From: Sphingobacteriaceae bacterium | GTDB taxonomy: Bacteria > Bacteroidota > Bacteroidia > B-17B0 > Aurantibacillaceae | DNA length: 35,798 nucleotides | Assembly (NCBI GenBank): GCA_023251695.1 | Contig: JAHEYE010000025.1 | Span: 1-35,798 of the forward strand | Direction: 5' to 3' | Part shown: positions 9,451 through 16,487 of the stretch, piece after piece | Layout: each line of letters starts with the position of its first letter | How positions within the stretch are numbered: position 1 is the stretch's first letter | Position numbers and translations under genes: made by a program | The notes under the pieces: generated by a model | Seen by the model: only the letters and a program-made list of their open reading frames with translations | Database searches by the model: none | Told to the model about the DNA's origin: nothing

Positions 9451-9921
9451 TTACTTACCAATAAGCCTGGTAAAGTTAAAATAGATGGTGTCGGTAGCGC
9501 CGCCAATAAAAGCCTGCAAGTTATCGGGCGAAGCCAAACGGTAATTAATCATCCGCGGAAAATCGTGCGCAGGGTTTTCGAACTGAACAAGGGTATCCAT
9601 CAGGATTGTACTAGTAAACGTAACAGCTTTACCTTTGTTCTGACCTTTCACAAGCGTAATAAAATTCCATTTACCGTTTTCATTAACAATATTAACATCC
9701 TCCATAATGATTGTATCATTATTCATAACGGAAAAAGCTTGTGACGAATAGGAACCATCCGGGTTTTTTCTCCATTGTTCAAATTGATCTTCACCGGCCA
9801 ATTGCCAGGTGCCTATTAATTTGTCGAACACAGTTTTCTCTTCAGAATCACTTTGCTTATTGCCGCCGGCACAATTACAGAGGAGATTAACGGTGATAAA
9901 TATGACAACTAGTTTTTTCAT
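9451..9921 (-). CDS. Small lipoprotein, DUF6265-like
   Basis: The 156-residue product starts with a lipoprotein signal (LLCNCAGG with the lipobox cysteine near residue 18). The body, with FDKLIGTWQLAGEDQFEQW, NDTIIMEDV and FENPAHDFPRMINYR, resembles a single-domain lipocalin-like beta barrel of the DUF6265 type. HDFP is a recurring signature in such proteins. It starts nine bases after the stop of the T9SS-cargo gene on the same strand, so the two may form a unit. No enzymatic residues are recognised. The domain call is from memory of the family and is tentative. Confidence 0.62.
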   Translation of the reverse strand: MKKLVVIFITVNLLCNCAGGNKQSDSEEKTVFDKLIGTWQLAGEDQFEQWRKNPDGSYSSQAFSVMNNDTIIMEDVNIVNENGKWNFITLVKGQNKGKAVTFTSTILMDTLVQFENPAHDFPRMINYRLASPDNLQAFIGGATDTIYFNFTRLIGK

Positions 9922-9930
9922 GAAACTACT

Positions 9931-11121
9931 CTAACGGTTATACACTAATTTACAGGTAAAGGTTTCATTTCTATTAACCAACCGAACCAGATAAAGACCC
10001 GTGCTAAATGTGCTGAGGTCGACCGAACTATTGAGAGAATCAATATTGACTTTTGAAATCATTTTTCCTGTATAATCCATTATTTCTACGAAAGCCACTT
10101 TACCATTCTCTAAATCCAGACCATTAATTGAAAATATACCCGACTCTGTCGGATTCGGAACAAGGCTGATGTTTGTCCCGGTTGTTTTGTTTCGTTCAAG
10201 AACAACCATACCGGAGTAGGTAAAAGTTCTGTCGACATCAGTTTGTTTCAGCCGGTAATAAGAAATTCCCTGCAATGGATTCGCATCATTAAATGTATAA
10301 TTATTGATCTTATTGCTGTTGCCTACCGCATCAACTTCACCAATATTCTCAAAACGGAAACCATCTGTGCTTCTTTCTACCGTAAAATAATCATTATTCA
10401 ATTCCATTGCTGTTTGCCAATTAACTTCAACTTCTTTTACTTTTTCATAAGCTGCAAAACCCAAAAGTTCAATTGGCAATGCACAGCTGGAACATGCTAC
10501 ATTGATATTATCGATCTGGTATTTTTCGCCATTGGCCCAGGTTTGTACTGTTATCTTGAGCTGTAATGTAGTTGCCGGATTAAGACATACGCTATAAGAA
10601 AAAGAAGTTCCCGAACTAAGTGCACCAATTAAAATATAGGTACCGCCGCTGCAAGCTTGTGCACAGGTTCCGCCTTCCACCGAAGTAAGCGGAACGAAGC
10701 CTGAACCGTTCGCGTCGTATTCAAGGCTAATCCAATCCACACAATTGCAGCCGCATCCCGGAATACATTCTTCAAAAGCATTAGAGGCTGCTGCCAGATT
10801 AATATCCATCGAAACAATAATTCCATTGGTACAAGAAGAAGTGTTGATATTTCCTGTGGTCCAGGTGGCCGGGCCATTCGTATCCTCGCATTCAAGCGTA
10901 TTGCCGTTAACGTAAAAATAATCGCCAGTTGTGCAGGTTGGACAGGCAGTGGTCCATCCCACGCCCCCTATATTATCATTGCCTGTAGTAGAAGTATTCG
11001 CTTCATCAAATGGCTCCGAAAAAATAATTTGAGCACCCAGCTGATAGCTGCCCAACACCAAGCAGGTTAATATGATTCTTGCGATTAAATATTTGATCCG
11101 TCTTAACAAAATCCAAAACAT
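9931..11121 (-). CDS. Secreted cysteine-rich protein with T9SS type A sorting domain
   Basis: The protein has a long N-terminal signal (arginine-rich, then IILTCLVLGSYQLGAQ). It continues with a beta-rich domain of about 200 residues holding at least a dozen cysteines, many paired as CxxC or CGC (ACPTC, PGCGCNC, CSSC). Next is a linker domain starting LPIELLGFAAYEK and containing VNWQTAMELNND, FTVERS and SYYRLKQTD, which is typical of Bacteroidota cargo. It ends in a type A C-terminal domain (SLVPNPTESG, GLYLVRLV, FTCKLVYNR) that directs type IX secretion and surface anchoring. The cysteine pattern suggests disulfide-stabilised, extracellular folding. The track start (11151) is a TTG; the ATG at 11121 is preferred. 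Function beyond being a surface or secreted protein is unknown. Confidence 0.85.
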   Translation of the reverse strand: MFWILLRRIKYLIARIILTCLVLGSYQLGAQIIFSEPFDEANTSTTGNDNIGGVGWTTACPTCTTGDYFYVNGNTLECEDTNGPATWTTGNINTSSCTNGIIVSMDINLAAASNAFEECIPGCGCNCVDWISLEYDANGSGFVPLTSVEGGTCAQACSGGTYILIGALSSGTSFSYSVCLNPATTLQLKITVQTWANGEKYQIDNINVACSSCALPIELLGFAAYEKVKEVEVNWQTAMELNNDYFTVERSTDGFRFENIGEVDAVGNSNKINNYTFNDANPLQGISYYRLKQTDVDRTFTYSGMVVLERNKTTGTNISLVPNPTESGIFSINGLDLENGKVAFVEIMDYTGKMISKVNIDSLNSSVDLSTFSTGLYLVRLVNRNETFTCKLVYNR

Positions 11122-11201
11122 TTGAAAAGCGGTTAAGGAGTCTTTTAACAAGATTTTTGGTTAAAATTCCTTTAGGGTGCTCACTTTTATTAAGTGCTTG
11201 T

Positions 11202-11209
11202 CAAATTTA
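11202..11209 (-). promoter_or_regulatory. Candidate -7 element for the T9SS cargo gene
   Basis: On the minus strand TAAATTTG matches TAnnTTTG. No good TTG lies at the -33 spacing. A transcript from here would carry a leader of roughly 70 bases with a small hairpin (CACTT/AAGTG) before the ATG at 11121. Confidence 0.35.
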
Positions 11210-11278
11210 CGATTAATGCCCGCTAAAAACATGCCCATATATTAACAAAATACTAAATTTTGGAGCTTTTTAACAATT

Positions 11279-11307
11279 TTGAAAAGGGCACAATTTTTGT
11301 ACCTTTA
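11279..11307 (+). promoter_or_regulatory. Promoter of the thioredoxin-fold/lipoprotein pair
   Basis: TTG at 11279-11281 is followed after 18 bases by TACCTTTA at 11300-11307. This is one base off the TAnnTTTG consensus at proper spacing. The start codon at 11327 leaves a leader of about 13 bases. Confidence 0.55.
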
Positions 11308-11326
11308 ATAGTCTAAAACCACCCAA

Positions 11327-11938
11327 ATGAAAAACTTACTTCTTTTAGCAGCAGTCACAACAGCAGCTTTCTCTTCAGCCTTTATGTTAGCCCCGGCATT
11401 TGATGAATTGGCCCTGAATTCTGCCATTCCGGAGGCCACTTATAAAATGAAAGACGTAAGCGGTAAAGATGTTTCTTTAGATGAAACTAAAACCGCTAAA
11501 GGTTTATTGGTGATTTTTTCCTGCAATACTTGTCCGTACGTAAAACTAAGCGAAACCCGCATTAAAGAATACAGCGATTTTTGCGCGGCGAATGGCATTG
11601 GTTGTATCATTGTAAATAGTAACGAAGCACAACGTAGCGAAGAAGATAGTTTTGACGCCATGACTAAATACCATGCCGCTCAAAAATTAAAATGTTTTTA
11701 TACCGTTGATGTGAGTTCAAAATTGGCTAATGCTTTTGGTGCCACCCGCACGCCGCAATGCTTTTTATTTAATGCAAAAGGCTTGATTTACAAAGGCGCT
11801 ATTGACGATAATGTAAAAGATCCAACCGCGGTTAAAGAAACGTATCTGAAAGATGCTTTGAATGCTGTTGTAAAAAATACTGTTCCTGCCAAACAGGAAA
11901 CAAAATCAATCGGCTGTACTATTAAGAGAGTTGAATAA
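11327..11938 (+). CDS. Exported thioredoxin-fold protein with CNTC active site
   Basis: This 203-residue protein has a signal peptide (LLLLAAVTTAAFSSAF) and a thioredoxin/redoxin domain. The redox motif CNTCPYVK is near residue 65, and the cis-proline loop is RTPQC near 140. Strands and helices are in the usual order (VIFSCNTC, IIVNSNEAQ, CFYTVDVSS, FLFNAKG). It belongs to the group of Bacteroidota thioredoxin-family proteins of redoxin type, thought to reduce or rearrange periplasmic thiols or respond to peroxides. A further cysteine pair (C in DFCAANGIGC) may serve as resolving residues. The start follows a good promoter by about 20 bases. The lipoprotein gene starts 14 bases after the stop, so the two are probably one transcript. 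Confidence 0.82.
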   Translation: MKNLLLLAAVTTAAFSSAFMLAPAFDELALNSAIPEATYKMKDVSGKDVSLDETKTAKGLLVIFSCNTCPYVKLSETRIKEYSDFCAANGIGCIIVNSNEAQRSEEDSFDAMTKYHAAQKLKCFYTVDVSSKLANAFGATRTPQCFLFNAKGLIYKGAIDDNVKDPTAVKETYLKDALNAVVKNTVPAKQETKSIGCTIKRVE

Positions 11939-11952
11939 TCAAAAACGTTTTT

Positions 11953-12276
11953 ATGAAAAAAATTCTTTTTTCTTTATTAATTGCCGTCTCCGTATTACTT
12001 ACTTCATGCCTGAAGGAAAATCATTCGGTTTGCTTTAAAAATAATTACACCCAAGTTATGTATTCCGTTACAGCGGGAAATGCAAAAATCGGGACTGTTG
12101 AAAACGGGAAAGTATCGAATTACTATGCCATCAATTCTGGAAATTTTTCAATCAGCGGTATGAGTTCAAGCGGACAAAATCTTTCCGGTTCAGGTTCTGT
12201 ATCAGGAAGAGGAACTCATAAATGGACCATTACGCTGAGTTCTGCCGGAACGCTTTCGATCAGCAAAGACAAATAA
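11953..12276 (+). CDS. Small lipoprotein of unknown function
   Basis: The 107-residue product has a lipoprotein signal ending LLTSC (cysteine near residue 19). The mature part, about 88 residues, is rich in Ser, Gly, Asn and Thr and looks like a small beta-sheet domain (VCFKNNYTQVMYSVTAGN, KWTITLSSAGTLSISKDK). I do not recognise the family. It lies 14 bases after the thioredoxin-fold gene and is probably co-transcribed. Its stop codon is one base from the stop of the convergent lptD. Confidence 0.7.
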   Translation: MKKILFSLLIAVSVLLTSCLKENHSVCFKNNYTQVMYSVTAGNAKIGTVENGKVSNYYAINSGNFSISGMSSSGQNLSGSGSVSGRGTHKWTITLSSAGTLSISKDK

Positions 12277-12277
12277 A

Positions 12278-14815
12278 TTAATAGTTATCGAACCACTGAC
12301 GCTGCCGCGGGATTTTGATATCGCTCAGCATGCTTGTCTTCAGATTGATGGTTAAGCTATAACTCTTCCTAAAGCCAAAAGGAATCCAATCGATTCTTGC
12401 TTCCCAGCATTTCAGGTCGCGGTAAAGATTCACGCTTGTATAACTCAGTTGCTTATTAGTAAAATCGTAACCGCTGGTGGCGCCAATTTTCCAATTCTTG
12501 GTTACATTTATGCTGCCGCTGAAGTTCAGGCTTTGCGTGTATTTTATTTTTGCCTTAATGTATTGTTGCGATATGTTCAGATTATAAAATACTGACAGAT
12601 TCCAAGGTAAAGGACCTTCCTCGGCTACTTTGCTTTTCTCGGCCCCTCTCTCCGCACCGTTAGTCAGGTTAGGCGGTTTACGTGCGTTTTTTATTGCATC
12701 CACCATATTTGAACTGAAAGCCCCGTTTACTGCAATATTAGCCGAAGTGAACCTCGCCCATTTTCCGTCATAATTATACTGATATTCGGCTCTGTCGCGT
12801 TTGCGCAAAGTATCGTAAACGTAAGGATCGAAAACTGCATTTCCGACCAAATCAAAAAACTTAAAGAGCTTGTTACGTGCGCTCACGTTAATGTTACTCA
12901 GATTAAAACTATCGGCCGCAAAATTATAATAACCACTCATGCTCAGGTTTTGTAAAATAGTTGCTTTGTTATAGATGTAACCTGTATCCGTTTTTTTCCG
13001 CACCTTGGCCTCAATGTTATTATTCAAATTAAAATTAAGTGTGTTTTGCTCCCCTTGCGCAGGTCCGCCGAAAATATTATTCTGAAATACTGAATAATAT
13101 TGCTTTGTGCCGATTGTATCTACCGTTATCTCCTTCCAGAAACCATATTGCTCTTTACCAAAATCGGGCCGGTACATGTAAGTGATAGTTGGAATAAGAA
13201 GATGCCTGATTTGTTTCAGCCGTTTCGACTTAAACATGTAATCCATAAATAATTTAGTTGAAACGGCTGTGGTAAAATTCGCATCGTACCCCGCAACAAA
13301 ACCATTTACGGTATCGGTTTTAAGTGTATTGGTAGCATACAATAATTCTTTCTTAGTTGTTTTGGTGTACATCACCGAACTTAAATTTACGGCAGGTGTA
13401 ACTGTAATGTATTTTGCTACATTAAAGTTTGTTGAGATTGGTAAACTATGTCTGATCCCATATTTTAATCTCTTCTCTATATCACCCTTGAACAAAATCG
13501 AATCGTAACCGCTAAGTGTGTTGCGTGCTTCCAATAAATAATTCACCCCTACTTTATCAAACACATTTTGCTTTACTGCATTCTCCCGCTTAAACGGAAA
13601 AAAACGATTCACGTTGAAAGTCAGTTGCGGAAAGGAAAGATCAACCAAGCCGCTAATGGTATTCTGACTTCCCATGGCGTTAACACTGAACGAACTCCAT
13701 TTTGTACTTTTTGTAAAATTTACATTTGACTGAAATGTATTTGCAAGGTATTGTCCGGAATTCAAAGAATTGAATTTATTATATTTCTGATTGATGTAAT
13801 TCACATTGGCACCAAATCTGACAGTTGGATTATTTCTGTTATCCTGCGTATGCGACCAGTTGATGTTATATGATTTTTGTTTGTTATATAGCGAAGGAAC
13901 ATCTTTATCACCAATAACGTATTCTGAATATCCCAGATTAACGGCGCCGATATATTTATACAAAACATTATAATCATTGGTTGTTCTTAAACCCCAGCTT
14001 CCGTTCGAATAAATATCGCCACGGATTACCATATCGGTTTTATCATTTATTCCCCAATAAAAACCACCATCCTTAAAAAAATAACCTTGTCCGGGCGAAT
14101 TACCAACAAATGGCAGTAAAATTCCGTTGTGCCTTCTTTTTGAATTCGGAAAATAACCAAAGGGCAACATCAAAGGCGTTGGTACACCGCTTATTTCAAG
14201 GTACATCGGGCCTGTTACAATTTTATCATCCGGAATTATTTTTGCCTTCGTGGCTCTGAAAGCTGTTTTTGCATCTTCGTACTGACAAGGAATGCATTTT
14301 AAATTCTTCATGTAGATAACATCCGTACTATCTTTTTTGATTTCATTTCCGAAAACCAATAAATCGCCTTGCTTGGTAAGAACGTTGAAAATTTTTCCCT
14401 TTTTTGTTTTCAGGTTGTACATTATTTTTTCGGCATTAAATTCTTGTGTATTGTCTTTGAAAACAGGTGTGCCTATTTTTTTTCCTGTTGAATCGGTAGT
14501 TCCGTATGCGGTTACTAAATTTTTGTCGTTATCAATTTCGATAAACTCTGCTTTCAGATTCATATCGCCATATTCGACATAAGCCTCTCCAAACAGGAAA
14601 ATTTTATTCCCCTTTGCTTCGTATCTTATCGAATCCCTTGCGTTATAAATTATCTTCTTGTCGAGAGGCTCGTCTTCATCAAGCGTATCTACCGTTACCA
14701 CTTTAACAGTTGAATCGCTTGCTACAGGCGTTACAGTTTGTGAAATGCTAAAAAAGGGCATAGATATTAACATTGCCCTTAAGAAAACTAATATGGACCT
14801 TCCCCTAGGTATCAA
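12278..14815 (-). CDS. lptD: LPS-assembly protein LptD-like outer-membrane barrel
   Basis: This large protein of about 845 residues has an N-terminal signal (RSILVFLRAMLISMPFFSIS) and an OstA-type beta-jellyroll of about residues 50-190 (IRYEAKGNKIFLFGEAYVEYGDMNL, EFNAEKIMYNLKTKKGKI read as strands). A long beta-barrel region follows, rich in aromatic and Asn residues, with the LptD-like signature GVPTPLMLPFGYFPNSKRR. LptD with LptE inserts LPS into the outer leaflet. The start is taken as the TTG at 14815, which gives the best signal peptide; an ATG at 14773 would leave only a stub. A TAGATTTG box precedes it by about 28 bases. It is divergent from the amidase gene, a common pairing in Bacteroidota as I recall it. 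The lptD symbol is by family, not experiment. Confidence 0.85.
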   Translation of the reverse strand: MIPRGRSILVFLRAMLISMPFFSISQTVTPVASDSTVKVVTVDTLDEDEPLDKKIIYNARDSIRYEAKGNKIFLFGEAYVEYGDMNLKAEFIEIDNDKNLVTAYGTTDSTGKKIGTPVFKDNTQEFNAEKIMYNLKTKKGKIFNVLTKQGDLLVFGNEIKKDSTDVIYMKNLKCIPCQYEDAKTAFRATKAKIIPDDKIVTGPMYLEISGVPTPLMLPFGYFPNSKRRHNGILLPFVGNSPGQGYFFKDGGFYWGINDKTDMVIRGDIYSNGSWGLRTTNDYNVLYKYIGAVNLGYSEYVIGDKDVPSLYNKQKSYNINWSHTQDNRNNPTVRFGANVNYINQKYNKFNSLNSGQYLANTFQSNVNFTKSTKWSSFSVNAMGSQNTISGLVDLSFPQLTFNVNRFFPFKRENAVKQNVFDKVGVNYLLEARNTLSGYDSILFKGDIEKRLKYGIRHSLPISTNFNVAKYITVTPAVNLSSVMYTKTTKKELLYATNTLKTDTVNGFVAGYDANFTTAVSTKLFMDYMFKSKRLKQIRHLLIPTITYMYRPDFGKEQYGFWKEITVDTIGTKQYYSVFQNNIFGGPAQGEQNTLNFNLNNNIEAKVRKKTDTGYIYNKATILQNLSMSGYYNFAADSFNLSNINVSARNKLFKFFDLVGNAVFDPYVYDTLRKRDRAEYQYNYDGKWARFTSANIAVNGAFSSNMVDAIKNARKPPNLTNGAERGAEKSKVAEEGPLPWNLSVFYNLNISQQYIKAKIKYTQSLNFSGSINVTKNWKIGATSGYDFTNKQLSYTSVNLYRDLKCWEARIDWIPFGFRKSYSLTINLKTSMLSDIKIPRQRQWFDNY

Positions 14816-14842
14816 GCCTATTCAGCTAACTTTGATTATATA

Positions 14843-14850
14843 CAAATCTA
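14843..14850 (-). promoter_or_regulatory. -7 element of lptD
   Basis: TAGATTTG on the minus strand fits TAnnTTTG. Transcription would start near 14836, about 20 bases before the TTG start at 14815, which supports that start. The upstream side is filled by the palindrome described separately. No clear TTG at -33. Confidence 0.45.
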
Positions 14851-14868
14851 CTAAATACTTGTATTTAG
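14851..14868. promoter_or_regulatory. Perfect 8+8 palindrome between lptD and the amidase gene (candidate operator)
   Basis: CTAAATAC-TT-GTATTTAG is a perfect inverted repeat with a two-base centre. It directly abuts the upstream end of the lptD -7 box and lies just upstream of the amidase start, in the only shared regulatory gap. Its size suits a dimeric repressor or activator. No hairpin-plus-T tract is present, so it is not a terminator. Confidence 0.45.
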
Positions 14869-14873
14869 AGTCG

Positions 14874-16409
14874 GTGGTGCAGAGTAAGATATTAATAAAA
14901 AACCTTAAAAAAACGGGGCTTTTGTCTCTGTTTTGCCTTGTTTTTTGGCTTACATTAACAAGCTTTCACCGAGATGATCCAAAGGGTATTAAAACCATTG
15001 TTATTGATGCGGGACACGGCGGAAAAGATCCGGGCTGCAACGGTGTTACGTTTAAGGAAAAAGATATTTCACTGGCTGTTGCCTTACGGCTTGGAAAATT
15101 AATTGAGGATAATTATCCGGACGTAAAAGTAATTTACACACGCAAAACAGATGTGTTTATTGAATTGGAAGAGCGCGCACAAATTGCCAATAAAAACAAA
15201 GCCGATCTGTTTATTTCTATCCATTGTAACGCCGCAGGTAAACCGGTAATGATAAAAGATAAAAAAACAGGAAAGATGCGCGTTAAGACTTTCACCAACA
15301 AAAAAGGAAAACGCATTCCGGTTGAAACCATTAACCCTATTCCATTCGGAAGTGAAACTTATGTAATGGGTTTGAAAAACGAAGAAGGAAAAATGAAAGT
15401 AGCGCAGCGTGAGAACTCCGCGATTTTATTGGAGGATAATTACGAAAAAAAATACGAAGGTTTTGATCCCGAGAGTGAAGAGAGTTATATCATCATGAGT
15501 AATTACACTTCCGCTTATGTGATACAAAGTGCGCAATTAGGTTTGAAGATACAAGCAGAGTATTCAAAAAAATCAGGAAGGGTTGATAAGGGTGTACACC
15601 GGCAAAGTATTTGGGTATTGTGGCGCACCGCGATGCCAAGCGTATTAACAGAGATTGGCTATTTGACAAATCCGTTGGAAGAACAGTTTTTAGGTTCGGA
15701 GAAGGGACAGAAATATATTGCTGCCAGTGTTTTCAATGGCTTCCGGAAATTTAAAGATGATATTGAGGGAAAGAAAAAAGAGTACGATGATGAAATTGAG
15801 AATATGGAACCCCTTAAGAACGAAAATCTGGAAGCAGGCAATACAGGAAAACCTTTAAAAGAAGATTACACAGTTGAAGAAGAAGATGGACCAAAAGAAG
15901 ATTCAACCAAAACGGTTATTAAAGACGGTCCTAAAAATCCGGAAGTAAAACAACCCGAGAAAGAAAAGGAGATAGAAAAAGAAGCGCCTAAAGATGTAAA
16001 AGAAATTGTAGACAATTACAAAAACAATTCGCAAAAAGACAGTACAAAGACTGAAACGCCCGTAAAAGAAAAAGAGAAAGAGGTTGTTATTGAAAAACCG
16101 AAAGAAAAAGAACCTGAAGTAAAAAACGAAAGCAGTGATGTTGTTGTTGAATTTAAAGTTCAGTTTGCAAGTAGTGACAAAGAATTAGATCTGAAAGAAA
16201 ATAAATTCAGCCCTGTTGAAAACGGAAGTTTTTACAAAGTAGGAAGTTTCTTAAAATATACTTCAGGAAATTTTAAAACCTCAGCCGATGCGTTCAAACA
16301 TCAGAAAAAATTGGCCGAGGCCGGATTTAAGGATTGTTTTGTGGTTGCGTTTAAAAACGGACAACGCATTGATGTGAAAGAAGCGAAAGCTTTGTCGGAG
16401 AAGAAATAG
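14874..16409 (+). CDS. N-acetylmuramoyl-L-alanine amidase with C-terminal SPOR-like domain
   Basis: This Amidase_3 zinc enzyme cleaves the amide bond between MurNAc and the peptide stem, usually at division sites. Motifs seen are IVIDAGHGGKDPG (zinc His), the ISIHCNA box (second zinc His) and LTEIGYLTNP (catalytic Glu). A long Lys/Glu-rich low-complexity linker of about 120 residues follows. The last 80 residues (VEFKVQFASSDKELDL, FYKVGSF, AGFKDCFVVAF) look like a SPOR domain, which targets denuded glycan at septa. The track start at 14658 lies inside lptD; GTG at 14874 (or 14877) gives a signal segment GLLSLFCLVFWLTL and is adopted. Between motif 1 and motif 3 the domain carries an extended insertion (IKDKKTGKMRVKTFTNKKGK), which is a feature of the Bacteroidota forms. 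Family call is firm; the start is uncertain. Confidence 0.88.
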   Translation: MVQSKILIKNLKKTGLLSLFCLVFWLTLTSFHRDDPKGIKTIVIDAGHGGKDPGCNGVTFKEKDISLAVALRLGKLIEDNYPDVKVIYTRKTDVFIELEERAQIANKNKADLFISIHCNAAGKPVMIKDKKTGKMRVKTFTNKKGKRIPVETINPIPFGSETYVMGLKNEEGKMKVAQRENSAILLEDNYEKKYEGFDPESEESYIIMSNYTSAYVIQSAQLGLKIQAEYSKKSGRVDKGVHRQSIWVLWRTAMPSVLTEIGYLTNPLEEQFLGSEKGQKYIAASVFNGFRKFKDDIEGKKKEYDDEIENMEPLKNENLEAGNTGKPLKEDYTVEEEDGPKEDSTKTVIKDGPKNPEVKQPEKEKEIEKEAPKDVKEIVDNYKNNSQKDSTKTETPVKEKEKEVVIEKPKEKEPEVKNESSDVVVEFKVQFASSDKELDLKENKFSPVENGSFYKVGSFLKYTSGNFKTSADAFKHQKKLAEAGFKDCFVVAFKNGQRIDVKEAKALSEKK

Positions 16410-16416
16410 ATAAGCA

Positions 16417-16479
16417 GTGACTTCGACAAGCTCAGTCACCGCAAATCTCTTAACGGGTGGCTGAGCTTGTCGAAGTCAC
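16417..16479. repeat. Long hairpin between convergent amidase and yidC genes
   Basis: Two 24-base arms, starting GTGACTTCGACAAGC and ending GCTTGTCGAAGTCAC, are complementary with one mismatch (a G-U pair in RNA) around a 15-base loop. It lies between two convergent stops, so it could end transcription both ways, though neither side has a clean T tract. The core CTTCGACAAGCTCAG is a sequence I recall as a common dispersed palindrome in many bacterial genomes. Only this one copy was seen in the window. Confidence 0.75.
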
Positions 16480-16487
16480 CTGAAAAA

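Noticed and set aside
10629-10895. 88-residue minus-strand ORF inside the T9SS cargo gene
   Set aside because: It is another frame of the same strand in a low-complexity coding region; no start signal or family.
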